NCBI GenBank assembly: GCA_963849605.1
Contig: CAWKHX010000015.1
Span: forward strand, 310,001-374,000
Direction of reading: 5' to 3'
DNA: 64,000 nt
From: DASPHG01 sp963849605
GTDB lineage: Bacteria > Actinomycetota > Thermoleophilia > Solirubrobacterales > Thermoleophilaceae
In this document: piece by piece, positions 23,720 through 30,958 of the stretch
Numbering within the stretch: position 1 is the stretch's first letter
How the letters are laid out: the number at the start of each line of letters is the position of its first letter
Program-made: the position numbers and the translations under genes
The notes under the pieces: generated by a model
What the model saw: only the letters and a program-made list of their open reading frames with translations
Told to the model about the DNA's origin: nothing
Database searches by the model: none

Positions 23720-25899
23720 CCTACCGCCAGCGGAAAGCCCGTCGGAGGGGACGGCGCGGCGCTCGGCGCAATCCGGCGCTGCTGATCATCCTCGTGCCGC
23801 TGCTCATCGTCGGAGTGGCGCTCGTCTCGGCGATCAGCTACGTGATCGCGATCGCGGCCGACACGCCGCCGCTCTCCGAGCTGAAGCCGCGCGACGAGGG
23901 CGCGACCTCGGTCGTGTACGCCGCCGACGGCTCGCGGCTCGGTTACGTGCGCTCCGACGAGATCCGCACGCCCGTCTCGTGGAGCGACATGCCGCCCGCG
24001 GCTCGTGAGGCGACGATCGCGATCGAGGACGAGCGCTTCTACGAGCACGAGGGCGTCGACTACTCGGCGATCATCCGCGCGGGCGTCAAGAACCTCGAGT
24101 CGGGCGACACGGTGCAGGGCGGGTCGACGATCACGCAGCAGCTCGTGCGCGCGCTCTACATCGAGGACCCGCAGCGCAACTTCGAGCGGAAGATCCGTGA
24201 AGCGAAGCTCGCCCAGGAGCTCGAGGACGAGCACCCCGGCCGCGCCGGCAAGAACTGGATTCTGCGCGAGTACCTGAACGCCGTCCCGTACGGGACGAAC
24301 TTCGGGCGCACGTCGATCGGGATCGAGGCCGCCGCGCAGACGTACTTCTCGAAGCACGCGCGCAGCCTCACCCTCGACGAGTCCGCGCTGCTCGCCGGGC
24401 TCCCGCAGGCGCCCTCGCAGTACAACCCGTTCCGCAACCCGACGGCGGCCCTCGAGCGGCGCAACGAGGTGCTCCAGAAGATGGCCGACAACGGGTTCAT
24501 CACGCCCACCGAGGCCAACGCCGCCGCCTCGGAGCCGCTCGGCCTGGACCCGGGCATCAGGCGCTACACCACCCGCCGGGAGCCCTACTTCTTCGACTTC
24601 GTCGAGGAGCAGCTGATCGAGGAGTACGGCGTCGGCGCCTACCGCCGCGGCGGGCTCAAGATCCACACGACGATCGACCCCGAGCTGCAGGATGCCGGCC
24701 GTGCCGCGATCAGGGGCACGCTGCCGTACTCGACGGACCCGAGCTCGGCCATCGTCGCGATCGACCCGGCCACGGGCTACATCAAGGCGATGGCGTCGAG
24801 CGGCACCTACCAGGACCGCAAGTTCAACCTCGCCGCCCAGGGCCACCGGCAGCCGGGCTCGGCGTTCAAGACCTTCGTGCTCGTCACCGCACTCCGGCAA
24901 GGGGTCGACCCGAACTCGACGTCGTACACGTCGAAGCCGCTCGACCTCGTCGTTCCCGAGTACGGGCCATGGAAGGTCTCGACGTACGACGACAGCTACG
25001 GCGGGAACATGAGCATCACGCAGGCGACGCTGCGCTCCGACAACACCGTGTACGCGCAGCTCGACATCGACCTGGGCCCGAAGAACGTGCGTGAGACCGC
25101 CGAGATGATGGGCATCACGACGCAGCTCGACGCACTTCCGGCGGAGGGCCTCGGCGGCCTCCGCCTGGGCGTCTCCCCGCTCGAGATGGCGGACGCGTAC
25201 GCGACGCTCGCGTCGTACGGGATCCACAACGACCCGATCGCGATCACCACGGTCGAGTTCCCCGACGGGAAGACCGACGACCTCGGCGAGCCAAGGCGCA
25301 AGCGCGTCCTGCCGGAGTGGGTCGCCTACGAGGCGACGAAGATCCTGAACCAGAACGTGCTGTCGGGCACCGGCACGGCCGCGAACTTCGGCTGCGACGC
25401 CGCCGGCAAGACGGGCACGACCGACAACTTCACCGATGCGTGGTTCGTCGGCTTCACCCCCAACCTCGCCGCCTCGGTGTGGGTCGGCTATCCCGACGCG
25501 CGCGTCGAGATGACCAGCGTCCACGGCATCAGCGTGGCGGGCGGCACGTTCCCCGCGCAGATCTGGCACTCCTTCATGACGACCGCCGACGCGGGCCAGT
25601 GCGAGTCGTTCCCGGTGTCGGACGAGAGCCCCGAGTACACCCCCTTCTACGGCGAGTACGCCTCGACGGGGACGAGCTCGGACACGAGCTACGACTCGAC
25701 CTCCACGTACACCGCGCCCGCGCCGACCGGAGCGGGCGACAACTCCGCAGGCGGCGAGAACTACGACGGCGGATATGACCCGCGTCTCTACGAGTCGCCG
25801 CCGCAGGACGCGCCGGAGTCGCCCGGTCCGGCGCCGGACACAGACGGAGGCGGCGTCGCCCCGCCCGGCAATGGGCAGGGCAAAGGCAAGGGCAAGTAG
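23716..25899 (+). CDS. Bifunctional class A penicillin-binding protein (PBP1A-like)
   Basis: Protein of 727 residues: basic cytoplasmic head, one membrane anchor, GT51 glycosyltransferase and transpeptidase. GT51 is marked by ATIAIEDERFYEHEGVD and QGGSTITQQLVRALY. The transpeptidase SxxK is PGSAFKTF, SxN is RSDNT, and KTG is GKTGTTDNFTDAWFVG. It polymerises and crosslinks peptidoglycan outside the membrane. The C-terminus is a 100-residue Ser/Thr/Pro/Gly-rich tail with acidic and basic ends. ATG overlaps the mscS stop, and a TAGCCT box also lies 10 nt upstream. Confidence 0.93.
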   Translation: MTYRQRKARRRGRRGARRNPALLIILVPLLIVGVALVSAISYVIAIAADTPPLSELKPRDEGATSVVYAADGSRLGYVRSDEIRTPVSWSDMPPAAREATIAIEDERFYEHEGVDYSAIIRAGVKNLESGDTVQGGSTITQQLVRALYIEDPQRNFERKIREAKLAQELEDEHPGRAGKNWILREYLNAVPYGTNFGRTSIGIEAAAQTYFSKHARSLTLDESALLAGLPQAPSQYNPFRNPTAALERRNEVLQKMADNGFITPTEANAAASEPLGLDPGIRRYTTRREPYFFDFVEEQLIEEYGVGAYRRGGLKIHTTIDPELQDAGRAAIRGTLPYSTDPSSAIVAIDPATGYIKAMASSGTYQDRKFNLAAQGHRQPGSAFKTFVLVTALRQGVDPNSTSYTSKPLDLVVPEYGPWKVSTYDDSYGGNMSITQATLRSDNTVYAQLDIDLGPKNVRETAEMMGITTQLDALPAEGLGGLRLGVSPLEMADAYATLASYGIHNDPIAITTVEFPDGKTDDLGEPRRKRVLPEWVAYEATKILNQNVLSGTGTAANFGCDAAGKTGTTDNFTDAWFVGFTPNLAASVWVGYPDARVEMTSVHGISVAGGTFPAQIWHSFMTTADAGQCESFPVSDESPEYTPFYGEYASTGTSSDTSYDSTSTYTAPAPTGAGDNSAGGENYDGGYDPRLYESPPQDAPESPGPAPDTDGGGVAPPGNGQGKGKGK

Positions 25900-27175
25900 C
25901 GGCCGCGCCGCGGTCGCGGCGCTGATCGCGCTCTGTCTCGTCTACGTCGCGCTCGCCGCGCTGCCGGCGGCCGACGGCTCGAATCTCGTCCTCGCGACCG
26001 TCGGCGGGTCGCCCGACTGGCTGCTCGGGCCGTTCCGCGTCGTCGGCGCGGACTGGACCGACGGCCCGCTCGGAGGTCCGCTCTTCTATTGCGGGCTCTG
26101 GCTGGCGCTCGCGCTCTGGGCCGTCGTCGTGACGCGGGCGGGCGGCCTCACCCCGCGCGCGGTCATCGCGGCGCTCGTCGTGACGCACGCGATCTTCCTG
26201 CTGGCGCCGCCGCTCCTGTCGCAGGACGTCTTCTCGTACATCGCCTACGCGCGCCTCGGCGTCGAGCACGACCTGAACCCGTACGAGCACGCACCTGTCG
26301 ATGCCGCCGCCGACGCCGTCTATCCGTACGCCGGCTCGAAGACCGCCACCTCCGCGTACGGCCCGCTCTTCACGCTCGTGACGTACCCGCTCGCCGGGCT
26401 CGGCGTGCCGACGGCCTTCTGGATCCTGAAGGCGCTCGCGGCACTCGCATCGCTCGCGCTCGCCGCCGTCGTGTGGCGAACCGCCGAGCGGCTCGGGCGC
26501 GATCCACGCGCGCCGGCTCTGTTCGTCGGCCTGAACCCGTTGACGCTGGTGCACGTGGTCGGCGGCGCTCATAACGAGGCGTACGTCGTGCTCCTCACGA
26601 TGGTCGGCGTCATGGCGTGGGTCGGCGGGCGCGCGTTCGCGGCCGGCCTGGGCTCCACGCTCGCCGCGGGGATCAAGGCGTCGGCGGGGCTCGTCGTTCC
26701 CTTCCTGCTGGCGGCGGGGCCGCTGCGCCGGGTGCTCGCGGGCGCCGCGGCCGGCGCGGCCGCGATCGTGGTGGCGGCCTACGCGGGCTTCGGGGGCGAC
26801 GCACTCGACGCGCTCGGCCTCTTGTCGGACAACCAGGAGCGGTCCTCGCGCTGGTCGTTCCCCTACAAGACGGCCGAGCTGCTCGGCGCGATCCTGCCGG
26901 GCGACCGGCTCGACTATCGCGACGCCGTCCGCGCCGCCTACGCGGTTGCGTTCGCGGGCGTCGCGCTGTGGCTGCTCGCGCGCACCTGGCGCGGAGCCGA
27001 TCCGATCCGGATGGCCGGCTGGGCGACGCTCGCCCTGCTGATCGCCTCGGCATGGCTCGTGCCGTGGTACGCCCTCTGGCTGCTGCCGCTGGCCGCGCTC
27101 GCGGCCGACCGCCGCCTGGAGCTCGCCGCGGGCGCGCTGTGCGCGTGGATGCTCGTCATCGCCGTCCCGCTCTAG
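25871..27175 (+). CDS. mptB: MptB-like alpha-(1->6) mannosyltransferase
   Basis: Polytopic membrane protein of 434 residues with about 11 hydrophobic segments. It resembles the actinobacterial polyprenol-phosphomannose-dependent mannosyltransferase MptB of lipomannan synthesis. Diagnostic segments are LLSQDVFSYIAYARLG (with the acidic pair in loop 1), NPYEHAP, and ATSAYGPLFTLVTYPLA. ATG at 25871 overlaps the PBP1A end by 29 bp in another frame. The 3' end shares CTAG (27172-27175) with the convergent gene. Confidence 0.83.
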   Translation: MGRAKARASSGRAAVAALIALCLVYVALAALPAADGSNLVLATVGGSPDWLLGPFRVVGADWTDGPLGGPLFYCGLWLALALWAVVVTRAGGLTPRAVIAALVVTHAIFLLAPPLLSQDVFSYIAYARLGVEHDLNPYEHAPVDAAADAVYPYAGSKTATSAYGPLFTLVTYPLAGLGVPTAFWILKALAALASLALAAVVWRTAERLGRDPRAPALFVGLNPLTLVHVVGGAHNEAYVVLLTMVGVMAWVGGRAFAAGLGSTLAAGIKASAGLVVPFLLAAGPLRRVLAGAAAGAAAIVVAAYAGFGGDALDALGLLSDNQERSSRWSFPYKTAELLGAILPGDRLDYRDAVRAAYAVAFAGVALWLLARTWRGADPIRMAGWATLALLIASAWLVPWYALWLLPLAALAADRRLELAAGALCAWMLVIAVPL

Positions 27176-27417
27176 GTCGGTCCGGGACAGCCGTTGTTGT
27201 CGGTGTCCACCGGGCCGCGATGTTCCGACGGACACTGGTCGAGCCCGTCGTTGATGCCGTCGTTGTCCGAATCGACGTCGTGATCGTTCGGGTCCTGCGT
27301 GTCCGGCAGGCCGTCGTTGTCGTCGTCCGCGTCGCACACGTCGCCCTGGCCGTCACCGTCGAAGTTCGCCTGGTCCGCGTTCGAGACCGCGGGGCAGTTG
27401 TCGTCCGCGTCGAGCAC
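27172..27417 (-). CDS. Thrombospondin type-3 repeat segment (3' part of frameshifted gene)
   Basis: In this frame the sequence reads as calcium-binding type-3 repeats: DADDNCPAVSNADQANFDGD, DGQGDVCDADDDNDGLPD, DVDSDNDGINDGLDQCPS, DTDNNGCPGPT. A match starts just upstream in the same frame as PPPPPDADGDGVLD. The part upstream belongs to the gene in another frame (27353-28486). The most likely reading is a single secreted protein broken by one nucleotide in the Pro-codon run near 27450. The stop shares CTAG with mptB. Confidence 0.6.
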   Translation of the reverse strand: MLDADDNCPAVSNADQANFDGDGQGDVCDADDDNDGLPDTQDPNDHDVDSDNDGINDGLDQCPSEHRGPVDTDNNGCPGPT

Positions 27418-28486
27418 GCCGTCCCCGTCGGCGTCCGGCGGTGGCGGCGGTGCCCGGCGGCGGCGGCACGACCGTGAAGCCGAGCGTCCCGGTCGCAGTG
27501 AACGGCGTCGGCAACGCGCCGTCGTATGCCACGACCTCGGCCGTGTAGGTGCCCGGCGGCAGCGGGTCGGTCACGCTGATCGCCCTGGGCGAGCTGGTGG
27601 GCACGTCGCGCGACCAGGCGATCGAGCCGGACGAGTTGCGGACGACGACGAAGTATCCCGCCACCCCGGACGCGCTGTCGCTCGACGCGTTCCACCTGAT
27701 CTCCGGGGTGCTGTCGCTCGTCGAGCCCGTGGGCGCCGTCACCACGGGGCGCGTCGGCGAGCTCTCGTCCACCCGCAGCGTGGTCGTCTTGACCGGCGTC
27801 TGGTTGCCCGCGGCGTCGCGTGCGGCGTACTCGAGCAGGTGAGTGCCCTCGCCCTCGATCGTCGTCGCGCGCCCGCGCACGAACGGGCCGCCGTCGACGC
27901 GCGAGACGACGAGGGCGACGCCCGAGAGGTCGTCGAAGACGAAGAAGCTGACGGCCAAAGGCCCGCGGTACCAGGCGGAGTCGCTCGGGATCGGTGCAAT
28001 GAACGGCGCCGTGGTGTCGACCGGCCGTCTGCCGACACGCAGAGAGCAGAACGCCTTGCCCTTCTTGCCCGCGACACGCGCCTTGCGTGTCCGGATGAGG
28101 CCGGACAGCACGGTGCGCTTGCCGCGCTTCCAGCGGTAGCGCACGATCCCGCTGTAGGCCTGTGCCGGGAGGTCCGCGAAGCGCACGGACCGGCGCACCT
28201 CGGTCGTCCGCCCGAAATCGAACTCGCGGCTCTTGCTGGTCCGCCCGTACAGCGGCGCGGCCTCGAACCGCAGCCGCAGGCTCGCGCGCCGGATGACGCG
28301 CCGCGCGCGCCGCGTCGCGTCAGCGGCCGGCTCGATCTTGGCGGCGATCGTGAGGCTCTCGCCTCGGCAGGCGGAGATCGTGGCGGTCGCATCGAAGGGC
28401 AACGACCTGTGCGAGGCGGCCGCCTGGCCCGGCGCGACGAGCAGCACGGCGGACACCGAGGCGACGAGAAGGCTCTTTCGCGGCAT
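27353..28486 (-). CDS. Secreted Ig-like domain protein (5' part, apparent frameshift)
   Basis: Signal peptide (SLLVASVSAVLLVAPGQAAA), then about 330 residues of beta-sandwich-like sequence. It includes a two-cysteine N-domain and an Ig/fibronectin-like module (PVVTAPTGSTSDSTPEIRWNAS, ending GTLGFTVVPPPP). After that the frame turns to Arg/Gly-rich nonsense (AATAGRRRGRRARRGR) until 27353. An offset of one base restores a type-3 repeat domain ending at 27172. If intact, the protein would be an extracellular, calcium-binding surface protein of about 440 residues. Start ATG at 28486. Confidence 0.7.
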   Translation of the reverse strand: MPRKSLLVASVSAVLLVAPGQAAASHRSLPFDATATISACRGESLTIAAKIEPAADATRRARRVIRRASLRLRFEAAPLYGRTSKSREFDFGRTTEVRRSVRFADLPAQAYSGIVRYRWKRGKRTVLSGLIRTRKARVAGKKGKAFCSLRVGRRPVDTTAPFIAPIPSDSAWYRGPLAVSFFVFDDLSGVALVVSRVDGGPFVRGRATTIEGEGTHLLEYAARDAAGNQTPVKTTTLRVDESSPTRPVVTAPTGSTSDSTPEIRWNASSDSASGVAGYFVVVRNSSGSIAWSRDVPTSSPRAISVTDPLPPGTYTAEVVAYDGALPTPFTATGTLGFTVVPPPPGTAATAGRRRGRRARRGRQLPRGLERGPGELRR

Positions 28487-28503
28487 CCGTTCAGACTGTA
28501 GCC

Positions 28504-29466
28504 GTGGGCGAGCTCGACCTGATCGCGTCATTCGAGGAGCTGCTCGTGCCGAGCGGGGAGCGGCTCGTGCGGGGCCCCGGCGACGACGCGTCCGTCGTTC
28601 GCGCGCGCGGGTTCGCGGTGATGTCGATCGACGCCGTGACCGACGGCACGCACTTCACACTCGACACGCACTCCCCCGCCGACGTGGGGCACAAGGCGCT
28701 CGCCACCGCCCTCTCCGACATCGCGGCCATGGGAGCGGAGGCGGGCGAGGCGCATGTCGCGCTCGCCCTGCCGCACGGGTTCGAGCCGGATGCGGCGCGC
28801 GCACTCGTCGGTGGCATGGCGGAGCTCGCGGCGCGGCTCGGCGTCTCGATCGCGGGCGGCGACGTCATCACCGCGAACTGCCTGACCGTCACCGTCTGCG
28901 TGACCGGATGGGTGGACGACGAGACCCTGGTCGTAGGCCGCGACGGCGCGCGGCCGGGAGACGAGGTGTGGGTGACGGGCGAGCTGGGTGGCTCCGCCGC
29001 CGGCCTGCTGCTGCTGGAAGGGGCGCCGCCGGTGCCCGAGGCCGCTGACCTGGTCGCACGCCATCGGCGGCCCGAGCCGCGTCTCGCCGCGGGCACCGCG
29101 TTCGCCCGCGCCGGGGCCGGCGCGATGATCGACCTGAGCGACGGGCTGGCGACCGACGCCCGCCATGTCGCCGAGCGCAGCGGCTGCAGGCTCGTCATCG
29201 ACGTCGACCGAGTGCCGGTCGCGCCTGGGGTCGAGGCGGTCGCCGCAGCGGCCGGCCGTGATGCGGTCGAGCTGGCGGCCGGAGCCGGTGACGACTACGA
29301 GCTCCTGGTCACGGCACCGGCGGACAGGGCCGGAGCCGTCGAGGCCGCCGCGGCGGCGGCCGGTGTCACGCTCAGCCGGCTAGGCAGCGCTGAGGCCGGG
29401 GCCGGGATCGTCCTCCGGACCGAGGGCGGTGGGACGCTCGACGTCGCGGGGTACGAGCATGAGTAG
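28504..29466 (+). CDS. thiL: Thiamine-monophosphate kinase ThiL
   Basis: Phosphorylates thiamine monophosphate to thiamine pyrophosphate. The protein is 320 residues, as usual. Motifs: RGPGDDASVV, MSIDAVTDGTHF, KALATALSDIAAMGAEA, IAGGDVI, and IDLSDGLATDARHVAERSGC, with the C-terminal DVAGYEHE. It starts with GTG 17 nt from the divergent secreted-protein gene. No TPP riboswitch was recognised upstream. The last 87 bp overlap the antisense FlgM-like ORF. Confidence 0.93.
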   Translation: MGELDLIASFEELLVPSGERLVRGPGDDASVVRARGFAVMSIDAVTDGTHFTLDTHSPADVGHKALATALSDIAAMGAEAGEAHVALALPHGFEPDAARALVGGMAELAARLGVSIAGGDVITANCLTVTVCVTGWVDDETLVVGRDGARPGDEVWVTGELGGSAAGLLLLEGAPPVPEAADLVARHRRPEPRLAAGTAFARAGAGAMIDLSDGLATDARHVAERSGCRLVIDVDRVPVAPGVEAVAAAAGRDAVELAAGAGDDYELLVTAPADRAGAVEAAAAAAGVTLSRLGSAEAGAGIVLRTEGGGTLDVAGYEHE

Positions 29467-29568
29467 CCCGCGTCCGCGCCGCTCCAGCATCGCCTCCGCG
29501 ACACGGTGCGTGTCGATCACGTATTCGCCACGCGCAACGCGCGACCCGAGGTCGTTCTCCCGCTTCAC
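29380..29568 (-). CDS. Possible FlgM-like short anti-sigma factor
   Basis: A 62-codon ORF from GTG at 29568. Its centre (LGSRVARGEYVIDTHRVAEAMLERR) fits the C-terminal FlgM pattern in which a Gly-Glu-Tyr turn precedes the VAEAML helix. FlgM binds FliA-type sigma factor. No other flagellar or sigma-28 gene is in the window. The N-terminal half of a normal FlgM is missing, no Shine-Dalgarno is visible, and the tail overlaps thiL by 87 bp. It could be a remnant or a small regulator. Treat with caution. Confidence 0.35.
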   Translation of the reverse strand: MKRENDLGSRVARGEYVIDTHRVAEAMLERRGRGLLMLVPRDVERPTALGPEDDPGPGLSAA

Positions 29569-29615
29569 TGTCTGACAGATCGGGCCGGAGCCCCGCCGGC
29601 GGGAGGGCGAACGGC

Positions 29616-30344
29616 TCAGGTTCGTACTGATGTCCAGGCGAGCTGCTCGGTCCGCTTCAGTCGCGCAAAGGCCACGATCCGCTGCGCAGCGCTGTATTTC
29701 GGGTGGCAAGCGGTGAGCACCAGCCGGTCGTGCCCCACGCGGCGCGTCACCCATGTCGCCGTCGGCTCGACGATCTGCTCCCTCTCCACCTCGTAGACGA
29801 AGCGGCCGTACGGCATCTCGACGACGATCTCGTCGCCCCGCTCGAGCTTGTCGAGCTCGTTGAAGGGCGCGCCGTAGGTGGTGCGATGGCCAGCGATCGC
29901 AACGGTCCCGTGGATGCCGGGGAACGGCGTCTCCGGATAGTGGCCCGGCCCTTTTCGCAACGAGCCGCCGTCGGTTCCCTCGACCACAACCTTGCTGACG
30001 CCGATCTCCGGGATGCGGATCCGGCCGATCGCGTCGCCGACGTCGGTCCGGCGCTTGAGTGCCCGCGCGAGGAACGCAGCTCGCTCGCTGTCGAGCGGCA
30101 GCCGCTCGAGCGCCTTCACCTCGGCCGGCCTGAGGTGCGGGTCGCTCAGATCCTCGAGGTCGTCGGCGAGCGCGTCCTGGCGCCAGTCGGCATACAGCTT
30201 GGAGACCGGCTCCTGCCATACGAGCGTGAGGCCGACGTCGGCGAGCAGCATGAGCCCGGCCAGGATGAGGATGGTCGAGACCTGCCTCAGGAGCGTCCGC
30301 GCCACCCCCCCGACCTTAAACATCGGGGCGGCACGTGCCGACAT
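29616..30344 (-). CDS. Class E-like sortase
   Basis: Protein of about 242 residues with one N-terminal membrane anchor (TILILAGLMLLADVGLTLV). The catalytic His lies in AIAGHRTTYGAPF, and the Cys and Arg in LTACHPKYSAAQRIVAFARL. Sortases cut a C-terminal sorting signal and join the protein to peptidoglycan or pilus. No LPxTG/LAxTG-type substrate is seen in this window. Two ATGs are possible, 30344 and 30323; the first has AGAGGG upstream. It is divergent from the sugar transferase, with starts 9 bp apart. Confidence 0.85.
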   Translation of the reverse strand: MSARAAPMFKVGGVARTLLRQVSTILILAGLMLLADVGLTLVWQEPVSKLYADWRQDALADDLEDLSDPHLRPAEVKALERLPLDSERAAFLARALKRRTDVGDAIGRIRIPEIGVSKVVVEGTDGGSLRKGPGHYPETPFPGIHGTVAIAGHRTTYGAPFNELDKLERGDEIVVEMPYGRFVYEVEREQIVEPTATWVTRRVGHDRLVLTACHPKYSAAQRIVAFARLKRTEQLAWTSVRT

Positions 30345-30352
30345 CGCGAGCG

Positions 30353-30958
30353 ATGCCCTCTCCGCGTCGCAACCCGCCGGTCCCCCGGCTCCAGTCGGTC
30401 GACCACGCCCATGAGGTGCCCGTTCGCGAGCCGGGCGACCGCAGCTTCGCGTTGAAGCATGCGCTCGACCGGATCGGCGCGGCGGTCGCACTCGTCGTCG
30501 TGGCTCCCGTCCTCCTCGTCGCCGCGGTGGCGGTGAAGGTCGGGACCGACGGGCCCGTGATCGTGCGCGAGCGGCGCATCGCGCGCGACGGGCGCTCGTT
30601 CACGATGTTCCTCTTCGCACCGCTCCCGCTACTGGAGCGATGGGCGATCGACCAGCTGCCCCAGCTCGTGAACGTCCTCCGCGGCGACATGAGCTTCGTC
30701 GGGCCGAGGCCGGAGCGTCCCGAGTTCGTCGAGCTGTTCGGAGGGAACCTTCGTCGCTCTGACCAGCCGCGGCGGGTCCGGCCGGGCATCACCGGCTGGT
30801 CGCAGCTGCGCGGCCTGGCCGGGCACACGCCGCTCGCCGAGCGCGTCCGGTGGGACGACTGGTACGTCGAGAACTGGTCGCTCTGGCTCGACGTGAAGAT
30901 CGCGCTGATGACGGTCCGCGACGTCTGCCGCGGCGTCGACATCGCTAGCGACGGCTGA
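30353..30958 (+). CDS. Compact bacterial sugar transferase (undecaprenyl-phosphate type)
   Basis: Protein of about 201 residues of the PF02397 family, which transfers a sugar-1-phosphate to undecaprenyl phosphate. The membrane re-entrant helix (ALDRIGAAVALVVVAPVLLV), RRIARDGRSFTMF, DQLPQLVNVLRGDMSFVGPRPE and RPGITGWSQLRG are clear. The segment that normally follows the RDG strand (FRTM...ITRVGRFLR) is missing. In its place is FAPLPLLERWAI, so about 35-40 residues of the usual core are gone. The C-terminus has the amphipathic DWYVENWSLWLDVKI helix. Activity is uncertain. Confidence 0.82.
   Translation: MPSPRRNPPVPRLQSVDHAHEVPVREPGDRSFALKHALDRIGAAVALVVVAPVLLVAAVAVKVGTDGPVIVRERRIARDGRSFTMFLFAPLPLLERWAIDQLPQLVNVLRGDMSFVGPRPERPEFVELFGGNLRRSDQPRRVRPGITGWSQLRGLAGHTPLAERVRWDDWYVENWSLWLDVKIALMTVRDVCRGVDIASDG

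Noticed and set aside
26617..27477. Plus-strand 286-codon frame over mptB and beyond
   Set aside because: Arg-rich shadow of mptB; no start or domain supports it.
28487..28503. TPP riboswitch before thiL
   Set aside because: Only 17 bases separate thiL from the divergent gene, and no CTGAGA-type element is present.
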